Assembly: GCF_040412425.1 (NCBI RefSeq)
Contig: NC_089777.1
Span: 37,306,537-37,370,536, forward strand
Reading direction: 5' to 3'
Source: Macrobrachium rosenbergii
Taxonomy: Eukaryota; Arthropoda; Malacostraca; Decapoda; Palaemonidae
DNA: 64,000 bases
This document shows positions 1-15,010 of the stretch, in pieces (positions within the stretch are counted from its first letter, which is position 1; each line of letters starts with the position of its first letter). The translations under genes and the position numbers were made by a program. The notes under the pieces were generated by a model. That model was not told the origin of the DNA. It did not search any database and saw only the letters and a program-made list of their open reading frames with translations.

Positions 1-229
1 TAGTCATTTCACTGACAAGCCACTGTTTATGCAGGTAAAACCTACCCTGTAACCTACTATAACCCCTTTACCTCAAAAAGTGCTACAAAGTATTGGTAAC
101 ATTCATACGTAATTACCAACTCCTACTGCATAATCAAAATTTCTGAAAGTTATAACTACCTGCAATTAAGTTGCGTTTTTTTCAGTGTACCTCTTATATT
201 AATAAATAAGATGGTGCTTAAAAACCCAT

Positions 230-304
<75 letters not shown>

Positions 305-477
305 TAGTATATATGCTTCTTAAGGTGCTACCTGATGTATACTATACACTCCACGTTTGCATATACAAGCAGTATATGCTTAACCTTGTCAACAACAATC
401 AATAAGTGTATTTCCTCGGCATCGTCTCGCCACTGAACAGAGCTACACTTTACAACACTACATAAATGGCATGTAGA
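1..477. other. Unassigned AT-rich flank
   Basis: No gene is visible. The only structured part is the AT/AC microsatellite near 229-306. Confidence 0.5.
229..306. repeat. (AT)n-(AC)n compound microsatellite
   Basis: Uninterrupted AT dinucleotides pass directly into AC dinucleotides. The same AT/AC junction recurs at many loci in the window. Confidence 0.95.
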
Positions 478-968
478 CAGTGTTACCAACAAATTTTTGC
501 TAAATTATGCTAGTCGGATGAAAATATATGCTAAAAATAAGAATTTATGCTAAATATGGTATGATATAATGCTAGAATTATGCTGACTAATTATTATTAT
601 TGCATTAAACATTTCCATAATACATTTGAGTTAAAATAACATAATGGACTTTTCAGTGTTTATATTAGGTGAAATGATACGAATGTGACTGTTTGATTTA
701 GTAATTGGATATATTTGATGAAAACTTGTTAGAAAATTGAAATATAATTTTTCTTTCATATTTCACATATGCAATTAACTACCTGCACAATGCGTGAAAA
801 TCTGTTCAAACATAATTAACATTTTGATACTTATATAAAGAAAAAAATACTTTACTTATGAAGGAAAACATAATATGTATACATTCACACTTTACTGACG
901 ATATAAAGAAAATGAAAAAAACATACTTTACTTATAAAAAAACATATGTAGGCCTATACACTAACACC

Positions 969-3790
<2,822 letters not shown>

Positions 3791-3960
3791 TGTTACTGTT
3801 CACCCTTCAGGGACTCAACCTCACTTGGTCACTGACTAACTGAGGACTCAGCGTGTTAATAAACAATTCCACGACAGGAAAAAAGAACGCGTTCTGTCTA
3901 CGAATAGTGTTGCCAGACCTACAAAGTATTATTATGTAACAGGCTATATGCAATATAACG

Positions 3961-3961
<1 letters not shown>

Positions 3962-4037
<76 letters not shown>
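3962..4037. repeat. (AT)n microsatellite
   Basis: About 76 bp of pure AT dinucleotides near the right end of the hAT relic. Confidence 0.95.
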
Positions 4038-4038
<1 letters not shown>

Positions 4039-4140
4039 TGTATACACATACACTCATTTAAGTTAAGAATACATTACTTTAAATGTCAATATAGCCTAAA
4101 TCCAGGAATTATCTGCATTGTACTTCAAATATTGTGAAAG

Positions 4141-4313
4141 TATGCTAGAATTATGCTAAAAAATCTGATTATGCTAAGATTTATGCTAAGCTCCAGATCT
4201 TGGGCCAAATTATGCTAGAATTATGCTAAAAATCTAATTATGCTAGAATTTATGCTAAGCCCCAAATCTTAGGCCAAATTATGCTAAAAACATAAAATTA
4301 TGCTAAATTTATC
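4141..4313. repeat. TTATGCTA subterminal motif array
   Basis: At least eight copies of ATTATGCTA or TTTATGCTA are packed in 170 bp. They form two larger direct repeats that each end in a GCC(A)AA(A)TCTTGGGCC-like block. Sparser copies lie at 502-585 at the other end of the element, in the same orientation. Confidence 0.8.
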
Positions 4314-4559
4314 TAACACTGAAATTTGATGTAGCAGCTGAAAAGAATTCAGAAATGGGATGGTTTGCAATATGAAGAGCAAATTTGTTATATGATAAGT
4401 GATCTTATTATAAAAGATATACTACAGAAAGTTTAAAAAAATTGACATAAGGTTTTGAATATTGTCTGTAAGCCCTATACTTTATCTTAGGCACATTATA
4501 TTGTTGCATTATATTTTACAATTTACAAATACTATCACTTATTGTAAACATTGAGATTG

Positions 4560-4662
4560 TATTTTAGAAAAAATGAGTGGGTGTTACAGCATGCTGTACA
4601 CTCCTTTTGATGTATTAATTTATGTCAATAAAATTTTTGAATTTGAATTTGAATTTGAAGTT
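4560..4662 (+). mobile_element. Truncated non-LTR retrotransposon 3' end (possible)
   Basis: About 100 bp end with an AATAAA signal followed by a short (TTTGAA)n tail. A short 3' stub with a simple tandem tail is typical of CR1/L2/jockey-like insertions. No coding part is present, so the class is inferred only from the tail. Confidence 0.4.
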
Positions 4663-4852
4663 CATTGATGCGCGCGCAAACACTAACATCAGATCATCTC
4701 CAACTTTTGTCTCAATGTAATTTTTCGATATTAACTTTTCCAAAATGATAAATCACCCTTCGTAAACCATAATAACATTAAAGCACTTACTCCTAGTGTT
4801 TACACTTTAATAAATTTATTCTTTGTAGTTGAAACCTTGAAATAACTTATTC

Positions 4853-5352
4853 ATGAAATGGGCAAACCACTTGCCCAGTTCACGAAACGGGCAAAGGGCC
4901 TGCCCACTTCTGGTGAAAAGAACTCACAAGAATGTCGATGAACAATATGGCAACATTCAAGATCAATTGTTTTACAATATACCCTCCATTGTGAGCGCTG
5001 TGTTGAAAAACGTTGCAGAAAGGAAACAACAGCAGAGTCAGACCACTATCAGCAAGTGATGTTAATGAAAAGAGGACAACTCGATCTGGTGGACATGCAA
5101 ACTATGAGGAAGGGAGTTATCGCTTTATTATGCACTATATGGGGTACATGATCAAGTTTCTTGTCATTCGTCCCCGGAAATCAAAGACAACAGTTCAGGT
5201 TGCCTATGAGCTTCTTTTCATCTTGGATATAGGTGCACCCTACATCCTTCAGTCCGACAATGGCCGTGAATTTACAGCTGCAGTTATCCGAGAACTGGCC
5301 TCACTGTGGCCTGAACTTCTCTTAGTGAATATATCGTTTCCAGAGGCCTTGT
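4853..5352 (+). pseudogene. KRBA2/Ginger-like integrase fragment, copy 1
   Basis: This plus-strand fragment of an rve-type integrase includes GSYRFIMHYMGYMIKFLVIRP and, further on, LDIGAPYILQSDNGREF. The latter carries the second catalytic Asp of the DDE triad as in KRBA2-like proteins. Against copy 2 (11585-12112, minus) it has small indels near 4959, 5034 and 5068 that throw the zinc-binding and early core regions out of frame. It breaks off at 5336-5352 (CGTTTCCAGAGGCC) before the catalytic Glu. The first codons lie inside a palindromic terminal box (CATGAAATGGGC). It cannot make a complete integrase. Confidence 0.75.
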
Positions 5353-6273
5353 AATAGTTTTTCCCAAATATCTAACAAACCGGCTTATGAATTTCCATGA
5401 AACTACAGCAATGAATGTTTCAAACAGTGGCCTAATTTTTGGTGGTACAATGAATTGACAGATGTGCTAATTAAGCCGTTTACTCTTAGAAAAAAGAAAC
5501 TTCTTCCCCTCCTTCAGGCGTTTCGAAGAAGTGGTACTTAATCACGTAACTGTGACGCAGAGGTTCCCCAACCCTCCTTCGGTGTTTACACCTATGGCTA
5601 TCTAGTAATCCCCCTTCCTTCTTGCCTTCTTTCCTTCATTCCCATTGTTATTAGGCTACCGAGTAAATCCCCTGTTAGGAAAGACTGTGTACTGCACATA
5701 TAAAATGAGCCGGAAGAGCAATAAAATGTTTTATGGTGGTAGATAATGATTAGATGGTTAACACAAATTATCGAACATAATAGAAGAGGTTTAAAACAGG
5801 GGTGTGGGATCACACAGAGAGATATTCTACTCGGACTCCTACAAATTTTAGATTTGCGACTAAAAAAAATAAAATAAAATAAAATAAAATAAAATAAAAA
5901 CATTAGTAGAAATAGAAAACAATTTTTTTCCTTGAGAGAGTTTTATATTTGGAATGATGTTACTGGGGCAAGACTGGAGCAGGATTCAGAAATAATTTCA
6001 CCGACTTCGACTCCTACCTCAGAGCCCTTTTAGTACATCCAAGGTAATCATCGGCAGCAGTTGTAGTAGTAGCTCTGAACTATTTCATATAGATTCGACT
6101 TTAGTCATGGCAAATATGTTGCTTTGTCCTCGCCATTGCAAAACTACAATTGCGCTGAAACTCTTCACCATTTACAACAGAGAGAAAGAAAGAAACCGCC
6201 TGAAAATTAGTATAAATCGGTAAGAAAAGTATGGCTTTAATAAGTACATGATATATTGCAATATACTGCTAGC

Positions 6274-6276
<3 letters not shown>
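5353..6276. other. Unassigned, with an (AAAAT)n run
   Basis: No convincing coding region. A short (AAAAT)n array lies near 5869-5899. A good donor-like CGGTAAGAA at about 6218 lies upstream of the acceptor-like site before the transposase at 6384, so a short 5' exon of that transposase may lie here. Confidence 0.4.

Positions 6277-6348
<72 letters not shown>
6277..6348. repeat. (AT)n microsatellite
   Basis: About 70 bp of AT repeat just upstream of the IS630/Tc1-like transposase. Confidence 0.95.
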
Positions 6349-6353
<5 letters not shown>

Positions 6354-6383
6354 TATTTAAATGTATTTATTTTTTTTTCCTAC

Positions 6384-7590
6384 AGGCCATGTGAAAGAGT
6401 TGCTGATGCTATGGGGATGACTCCGAACGCTGTCCGAGTGTTGGTGAGCCGTGGAAACAATCCTCATCAACCTGAAACACCACCTGCATCATCAAATACG
6501 TCGCCTCTGGTCTTTGACAACTTCACCGTTGGTTCCATTAGGAGACATGTGCACAGCATGTTTGCTGCTAAGCGATTTTTCACTATTGCCACTTTAGCGG
6601 AAGAACTTAAAATGCTAAATATCATTCCTGAAGAAACATCTGAGAAGGCAGTATGGCGAACCCTCCATAACATGGGTTTCCAGTACAAAACATCCCAGCG
6701 GAAAATGTACCTAAGGAAAGAAACTTTGGACGTCGTTTGCCGCCGAGTTGATGCTCTACCGATCCCTCCAGCAACATCGTGATGAAGGAAGAGAAGTAGT
6801 GTATGTCGATGAGACGTGGTTTACGACGAGAATGCAACACAGCAAGGAGTGGGTGGACACCTCTCAATCTGTCACCAGTGCCACCTACAGCCGGCAGGTG
6901 CCACCAGGAGAAGGAGAGAGGTTTGTGGTGGTAGCAGGTGGTACAGCTAAAGGTTTTGTAGAAAATTCATTTTTATGCTTCCCTGCGAAAAATAAAACCG
7001 GCGACTACCATGCAGAAATGAATTCAGAGATATGTATTCGGTGGCTAACATCACAGCTCCTGCCGTCGCTTGAGGATCCTTCGGTGCTGGTGCTAGACAA
7101 CGCCCCATACCATAGCCAATTGACAGGAGATAGCCGATGCCCAACAACAGCTACAAAAAAGGAGGATTTGGTTAACTGGCTCAGGTCTCGAAAAATACAG
7201 TATCCAGCTCACGCAACACGCCCTGAGCTTCTAAAGATATGCAGGGGCAACCGGCCGAAACCAGTTTACATTGTGGATAATATAATCCGTGAATGGGGCC
7301 ATGAAGTGGTTCGCTTGCCCCTGCCCATCCTGAAGCTCAACGCCATCGAACAGGTGTGGGGCTGTATGAAACGACAGGTGCGCTCCTCGTTGCAGCGGTT
7401 TACCCGTGCTGATCTCTTTGCCAGGCTTGAAGAGGCCAGGCTTGCTGTAACAGGGGAGACGTGGGCTGGCGCTGTCAGGAGATCAAGATATTTTGAAGAT
7501 GATTACTGGCTTTCAGATAATATTCAAGACAGTATAGATCCGGTCATCATCAACATTGATAGTGACGAGGAAAACGATCTTTTTCCTTGA
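6384..7590 (+). pseudogene. IS630/Tc1-mariner superfamily transposase, one frameshift
   Basis: The reading starts after an acceptor-like pyrimidine tract and CAG at 6383-6385 with RPCERVADAMGMTPNAVRVL, a helix-turn-helix. A second DNA-binding helix set follows (AVWRTLHNMGFQYKTSQRK). The frame moves by one base near 6740-6780, and the catalytic domain then runs to a stop at 7588-7590. The DDE residues are visible in [17 protein letters not shown] and LNAIEQVWG. The second Asp and the Glu are separated by 83 residues, far more than the 34-41 usual in Tc1/mariner. The extra part holds a SAP-like helical segment, [14 protein letters not shown] then [12 protein letters not shown]. The protein ends in [16 protein letters not shown], an acidic tail resembling a SUMO-interaction motif. 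Apart from the single shift it looks young. Terminal repeats were not identified. Confidence 0.8.
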
Positions 7591-8784
<1,194 letters not shown>

Positions 8785-9057
8785 TTTTTTTTAGTAGGCA
8801 TCTCTATTTTTATTTATTAAAGCAACAACTTTTTAAAAATCTATTTTTTCCTTCGTAAATGTTCAGGTTTTCTGCTGTACTAATATCTAAGTACCATAGA
8901 TATGTTTTCGTTCATCATGGCAGCCCATCTCATGAAATGAGCAAGGATTCATTTGCCCATTTCATGAAGTGGGCAGGCCTTGAAAAAAAAAAAACCCGTT
9001 TCGTGAACTGGGCAATTGGTTTGCCCATTTCATGAAATGTGCAATTTCACAGATTAG

Positions 9058-9058
<1 letters not shown>
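8785..9058. mobile_element. Mosaic end fragment of the palindrome-box integrase element
   Basis: About 205 bp (near 8790-8993) are the reverse complement of 11405-11610. The following 8994-9058 match 12066-12128 in direct orientation. The joined piece therefore contains an inverted copy of one end and a direct copy of the other, with the integrase region deleted between them. It contains several GCCCATTTCATGAAATGGGC-type palindromes and runs directly into (AT)n at 9060. Confidence 0.75.

Positions 9059-9059
<1 letters not shown>

Positions 9060-9138
<79 letters not shown>
9060..9138. repeat. (AT)n microsatellite abutting the element end
   Basis: AT repeats begin immediately after the terminal box of the integrase-element fragment. 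The related copy at 12129 shows the same arrangement. Confidence 0.95.
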
Positions 9139-9141
<3 letters not shown>

Positions 9142-10138
9142 TGCATGTATCCATTAACAGGCAACTATCTACATTCCCAGTACATTTCAAACCACTCTGT
9201 CCTGTTTCTTCCACCCTGAACACATCGGATATGATCCATAAGAATGGTCTATGAATAGCTAACCGCTGGGCCTGTTAGAAATCTGCACGGATATGTGACA
9301 CTTTTTTCTTATAATCCCAATATTTCTCCATTAGTTTACTTCCCATTCATATCTGGTGTATTGTTGACCATTTTCTACAAATCACATTGGTAGTCACACC
9401 ATTTTTCCTTATATGACTATTTTGATCTGGTAGTTTTAATTAAGATTTCATAGCAAGCTGGGAATAGTGTTAAGCCTCAGTAGTTGGTGCTTATGACTTC
9501 ATTGGCAGTTTAAAATACTTGCAAGATGTTATCAGTGTCATATGCCCTTGGTATAGCTTAGCAAAACATCAATCAGAAATCTGAAAAGTATTCTAGTGGT
9601 TCAGCAGTTCTGATGGTGCATTGTCCATCCTGGACTGTTCTCACATGCATTCTGATTAGCACTTCTATATATTCATTCACATCCGGTGGTGGTACACCAT
9701 ATGTCTGGTTGTTTGGCTTTGTTTATTCAGAACCTCCTAAAAATTTTTCCTGTATTCTCATAAGTTCCTCCTCCTGAAATCTGGTAGAGCCTTCTCAGTC
9801 TTTTATGGTCTGGCTTCTTGCTCCGTGCCCAGTACTTACCTTCTCTGCGCAAAGGGAGGATCATGGCGGGCATTCCCGTAGCCAAGATCTAGAGAATACA
9901 TGTATTCTCAAAATCTAGAGAATACAAGGTCTTCTCACGGCTGACCCAAAATTGGGATCTAGTGCGCAGGTAGAGGTTGTGACGTCACGCGGTCTACTCA
10001 CGGTCCTTGGTGATCTCTGACTGATCAGTTCGTTTACAAACAAGCAGTGTAGGCCTTGCTTCCACATATTTGGTATTGATATTGTCCGTAATAGTGGTCT
10101 TATATTTTTTCTCTTTCTTGCTGCAACTGAGACAGTTT
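9139..10138. other. Unassigned; possible 5' end of the P-like element
   Basis: No gene in 9139-9850. Near 9890-9935 there is a small inverted repeat built on CTAGAGAATAC/GTATTCTC. It could belong to the terminal part of the P-like element that follows; this is inference only. Confidence 0.35.
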
Positions 10139-11400
10139 AAGCGATACGAGCCAAATCTTGTGCAGTAAACGGGTACTTTGAAAACAGGAAAAAAAATAGG
10201 GATCTAATTCTTCATAGATTTCCTATGGACGACAAGTGTACTGTCGCAAAAAGATGGAGTTATGATAAAGGCACAAACGCTTCATATGAACCTAGATCAA
10301 AAGTGCAATGTGTAAAGTCAGACTTTGGAAACAGCTTATTCATTATAATTTCGACACCGATATAACTAAAATTCTCCTATTTGAATCAACATCAAGATAA
10401 CGAGAGCTGGATTTCCTATAGTTGGTATGGTTAATGACTTGGGGCAACAAATATAAGGTTATGTAATTCAATAGGCAATGGCGTAACTAATCCAACATTG
10501 TTAACCCTGTGGATTATTGCAGGGAAATGCATGTACTTGCCGATGCTCCTCACTTGATAAAACTCATCAGAAACACTTCACTTTCTTAGACCATGGATCT
10601 AGGTTATCAGACTGTAGGACTGCTCACATTGAGTCAGGGAACTAATTAAGAAAAGTAAGAGTGATCTAATGACAACTCATAAACTATTTGAAAAGCATTT
10701 AAGTGTTACAGGTATGGAGGGTATGACAGCGAAATTAGTGTTACAGTTACTCTGCCACTCACAAAAATCTCATACACTTCGGAGAAAAAGGTCTAATTGT
10801 GGACAGGCACTGGGACAGTGCAAGCCAGTTCATTTGCCTTGTTGATAAGTGGTTTGATTTATTCAGTTCTGGAGTGCATTTTGATAGAAAGTCTTCACGA
10901 AATGCTTACTGGCTAATTTTAGAAACCAAAACAAAACGTTGCAAGAGATGATACACCTATCCAGAACAGTGAAAAGTCTGGGAGGAGAAGGACTTTACCC
11001 TTTCCAGAAAGGCCTTGTGATATCTTGCAAATCTCTAACGAACTTGCTAGGGATGATAGGTGAAATTTTGCAGTATCATACATCTTGACTCATAGGTTGA
11101 ATCGAGATGGACTGGAACACTTTTTTGGCTATATACGGCAAATGGGTGCATGTCAACACTTTTTTGGCTGTATACGGCAAATGGGTGCATGACATCAGCA
11201 CCCATCACCTGCTGAATTTAAGCACCGAGTTAGAGCCCATCTCCTGGGGAAAGAGAGAACTCTATGAGGCGCAAAATACAATGCTGAAAATTGTATTAGC
11301 GATAATATGACTGAGGTCTCATTTTCCAACTTGATAACTAAAGAAAGCACTTCTTACGAGGCCCAAGAAACATCTCTTCAGAAAGCGTTAAGCTTATGGG
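10139..11400 (+). pseudogene. P-element / THAP9-like transposase relic
   Basis: A THAP-like finger is visible at 10155-10330: CAVNGYF, LILHRFPMDD and a following Trp, as in THAP domains. Further on, MHVLADAPHLIKLIRN at about 10529 matches the conserved core of THAP9/P transposases. LFEKHLSV, CLVDKWFDLF, KKSSRNAY-like and PFQKGLVISCKSL follow, then ILTHRLNRDGLEHFFGYIRQ and HQHPSPAEFKHRVRAHLLGK near the C-terminus. P transposases use GTP as cofactor to cut and paste DNA. Many stops and frame changes, plus an internal 39-bp duplication, show that it is inactive. Order and orientation of the blocks are intact, so it is one decayed copy. Confidence 0.8.
11116..11193 (+). repeat. 39-bp in-frame tandem duplication in the P-like relic
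   Basis: Two adjacent 39-bp units, 11116-11154 and 11155-11193, differ at only a few bases. Each encodes the HFFG(Y/C)IRQMGA segment, so the duplication equals 13 codons. Confidence 0.9.
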
Positions 11401-11404
11401 CAAT

Positions 11405-11610
11405 ATGGTTTCGTTTTTTTTTCAAGGCCTGCCCACTTCATGAAATGGGCAAATGAATCCTTGCTCATTTCATGAGATGGGCTGCCATGATGAACGAAAA
11501 CATATCTATGGTACTTAGATATTAGTACAGCAGAAAACCTGAACATTTACGAAGGAAAAAATAGATTTTTAAAAAGTTGTTGCTTTAATAAATAAAAATA
11601 GAGATGCCTA
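11405..11610. mobile_element. Non-coding end of integrase element copy 2
   Basis: Carries GGCCTGCCCACTTCATGAAA and further palindromic boxes. It is the reverse complement of 8790-8993. Confidence 0.75.
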
Positions 11611-12112
11611 CAGTAGGACGCCTATTCACTAAGAGAAGTTCAGGCCACAGTGAGGCCAGTTCTCGGATAACTGCAGCTGTAAATTCACGGCCATTGTCGG
11701 ACTGAAGGATGTAGGGTGCACCTATATCCAAGATGAAAAGAAGCTCATAGGCAACCTGAACTGCTGTCTTTGATTTCGGGGGACGAATGACAAGAAACTT
11801 GATCATGTACCCCATATAGTGCATAATAAAGCGATAACTCCCTTCCCTCATAGTTTGCATGTCCACCAGATCGAGTTGTCCTCTTTCATTAACATCACTT
11901 GCTGATAGTGGTCTGACTCCTGCTGTTGTTTCCTTTCTGCAACGTTTTTCAACACAGCGCTCACAATGGAGGGTATATTGTAAAACAATTGATCTTGGAA
12001 TGTTGCCATATTGTTCATCGACATTCTTGTGAGTTCTTTTCACCAGAAGTGGGCAGGCCCTTTGCCCGTTTCGTGAACTGGGCAAGTGGTTTGCCCATTT
12101 CATGAAATGGGC
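11585..12112 (-). pseudogene. KRBA2/Ginger-like integrase fragment, copy 2
   Basis: One open minus-strand frame starts at an ATG inside the palindromic terminal box. It shows an HC-type zinc region (LQYTLHCERCVEKRC), then DLVDMQTM with the first catalytic Asp and YILQSDNGREF with the second. It ends in unrelated sequence after ELASLWPELLLVN. The region where the catalytic Glu should lie is missing, so this copy is truncated like copy 1 and at nearly the same codon. Proteins of this type are integrase-derived and related to Ginger DNA transposons and Ty3-type integrases. The shared breakpoint suggests a common deletion ancestor. Confidence 0.8.
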
Positions 12113-12125
12113 GATTTCATAGATG

Positions 12126-12128
<3 letters not shown>

Positions 12129-12212
<84 letters not shown>
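12129..12212. repeat. (AT)n microsatellite abutting integrase element copy 2
   Basis: AT repeats start a few bases after the terminal palindromic box, as at 9060. Confidence 0.95.
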
Positions 12213-12216
<4 letters not shown>

Positions 12217-13459
12217 AAGAACTCTGTTGTTCCGATAAGATAATTTATCAAAAAACTGGTTTTTTTAATTTTTTAAAGTTCGAATAACATTTCCAGGCAC
12301 TTTCTGAGCCTTCCAAAAAATAGATAAATAGATAAATTATCCTTACTACGACAGCTTGCAAGCTAAAGAGTAAGATTTACCAGCAACATAGACAGAATAC
12401 ACTCTATTGAGGGGGTAATTGAAAAATTCAGCGTAAATGCCTAGATTTATTACAATGAATTATTTGTACACATCCTCGAATTACTGGCTGAGGGCCCGAA
12501 CACATTCACTTACAACTCCCATTCAAACTCACAGTTAACCGTCATGTAAACGATAGTTAGAGAGAAAGTGCCGAGGAGAAGGGAGAAACAAAACAACTTC
12601 CGCACTAAGTCAGAAATAAGTGGGAGATGAAAGAAATAGCGAAAACCTTAACCTAACTCTGCACAATATTTACGGTAATATACCATTACATGGATATGTT
12701 CCCCACACCGGACACAAAAACAAGGCAATAATCTCCACACCGAAGCAGCTTATCAAATGAGTGATGGTCTCGATGGCACTTCGACGTATTGGTCGTCTCA
12801 GGACACTGATGCTTAAACATAAGGGAATGAGTCTATTCTGGATACAAAGAAGGCACAGAATGAGATGCTTACTCTTCTTCGTGACCAAAAGGCCTCCTAA
12901 CGGGGCCCTCAGAAGATCTGGAGACAACGGCTGTTCGCAGGAAGATTCTGGAGGCGCCACCATAACAATTGGCAAGAGCTCAGGATGTGGGCGATGACGA
13001 TGGTCGCAGTACACCTGAGAGCACGAGAGCACACCTGTAGGTTACAAAGGGGGTCAGGTATGTACATCCAACGACACTGATCATCAGCAGCAGACAATCC
13101 CACTTGAAGCAAGAAGTCATCCAAATATAGCAGAGCCATAAAAAAAGACGAGATCTTCTCTACAGGAAGGCCAAATGCAATCTCTTGTCAATCCAGACGA
13201 AAATATGTAAATCGCCTCTTAAACAGTCCAACGTGGCAGAAGGCCGAAGGCCAAACCAACGAACCACTCATACATGAAAATAAAGAGAACTTTTTATGAG
13301 CGGAGAACCAATTAACAAATAACAGCCTTCGGAGGGGGAAGCACAACAAAACAAAACTCTAACCAAGAATTCGAGGCTTAAATGGACTAGTGAAACATTA
13401 AACGGTAATTAATAAACAAATGTTTACTTTAACAGAGCCACGAGATAAAAACTGATATC

Positions 13460-13462
<3 letters not shown>
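12213..13462. other. Unassigned, locally GC-richer segment
   Basis: 12.7-13.2 kb is less AT-rich than its surroundings and is open for 60-120 codons in several frames. None matches a family I recognise. A minus-strand FFMALLYLDDFL phrase recalls reverse transcriptase, but its flanks do not support this. Confidence 0.3.
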
Positions 13463-13527
<65 letters not shown>

Positions 13528-13537
13528 TACACACACA
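13463..13537. repeat. (AT)n microsatellite
   Basis: About 60 bp of AT followed by short AC/ATAC repeats. Confidence 0.95.
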
Positions 13538-13627
13538 TACCTTTTTGCCAATAGAGAAGGTAGCTTAAGACTATGGCATACGCTGTGACATGTATGGTTG
13601 AATACTAAGTACTGGCACATATATACA

Positions 13628-13765
<138 letters not shown>

Positions 13766-13984
13766 CATACATAGACCTTCTCCCGAATGGAGAAGGTATC
13801 TTGAGACCTCGGCATAAGCAGGACAAGTGATGCGCAGACGGATTGCAGGGGCGGGATGAGTTGTGACGTCAGAGTTAACCCTTATTCAGTAACCCTTCTT
13901 TCTGAAGTTTGTTATTCCTCACTAACTGGTTAATTATATCACTTGTGCTTCATGAACGTGAATGTATAATTAATGATCCTGATA

Positions 13985-14345
13985 CCCTTAATTATTATTT
14001 ATTAATAATATTCGGAAGATGAAACCTATTCATATGGTACAAGACTACAGGCCATTGACTTGGAATTTCAAGCTTCCAAAGAATATTATTATTATATATA
14101 TTGTTATATATTTCCGTAGACGAAACCTATTCACATGGAACAAGCACAAAGAGGCCATTGACTTGAAATTCAAGCTTCCAAAGAATGTTGGTTTCGACCT
14201 CCCACCGCAGAGCCCACAATTCAGCAGTAACTGATCAAGATAAAGAGCCAGTGAATTTTGATCGGCCTGTGGGAGACGCGAACCCTCGACGTCTGAGTGG
14301 CATGCGACGATCACAATAACCACTGTATCAGCTGATCACCTGAAT
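13985..14345 (-). mobile_element. tRNA-derived SINE with duplicated 3' tail
   Basis: Read on the minus strand from about 14345, the head CAGTGGTTATTGTGATCG resembles a Pol III A box. GAGGGTTCGCGTCTCCC, about 30 bp on, matches a B box. These are the internal promoter of a tRNA-related SINE. The body then contains GCTTGAATTTCAAGTCAATG and GAATAGGTTTC. This roughly 75-bp tail occurs twice (14097-14180 and 14018-14085 in plus coordinates), separated by an AT-rich spacer, and ends in an ATT-rich tract. SINE ends commonly copy the 3' end of a partner LINE; the partner is not in this window. Confidence 0.7.
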
Positions 14346-14567
14346 TTATGTGTGGGAGTTAGATTTTTAAAGGAAGAGGTACACTTATCGGATGTTTAGG
14401 TGTCTCCTTTGTTGTCTCAGTTATATTTTGACCCCATCAGATAAACGCTCTTACCTAAAAGGTGACTTCAAACACGACGCTTGACTACAACTCCCGCTGG
14501 GGCTGACGACGAGTTCCCACCGGTCGCAAACAAGCTAAGAAATGTTCGCATCCATCTTGGTACTGTT

Positions 14568-14601
14568 TATATATATATAATATAATATATATATATATCC
14601 A

Positions 14602-14639
<38 letters not shown>

Positions 14640-14677
14640 GATTATATATATACATATATATATATATATACATATAT

Positions 14678-14773
<96 letters not shown>
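14568..14773. repeat. Compound AT-rich microsatellite
   Basis: Broken, then nearly perfect, AT repeats. Confidence 0.9.
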
Positions 14774-14775
<2 letters not shown>

Positions 14776-14816
14776 TTATAAAGATATATATATATATATA
14801 ATCATTTTATATATAT

Positions 14817-14873
14817 AGGCACTAGCTATTCAAGGAAAGATTCTAAAGATGCTATCATTTTTAGAATGGATAA

Positions 14874-14949
<76 letters not shown>

Positions 14950-15010
14950 ACTCTAGCTATTTAAGAAAAGACTCTGAAGATGGTACCAATCATTTTTAAA
15001 ATGGATAAAA
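14817..15010. repeat. Duplicated 60-bp unit around (AT)n
   Basis: Two related units, near 14820-14872 and 14949-15008, share CTAGCTATT, AAGA.TCT.AAGATG and ATTTTTA.AATGGAT. They are separated by about 70 bp of AT repeat. Confidence 0.8.

Noticed and set aside
12909..13139. Minus-strand YLDD phrase suggesting a reverse transcriptase
   Set aside because: No other RT motif before or after it; the match is four residues and can be chance.
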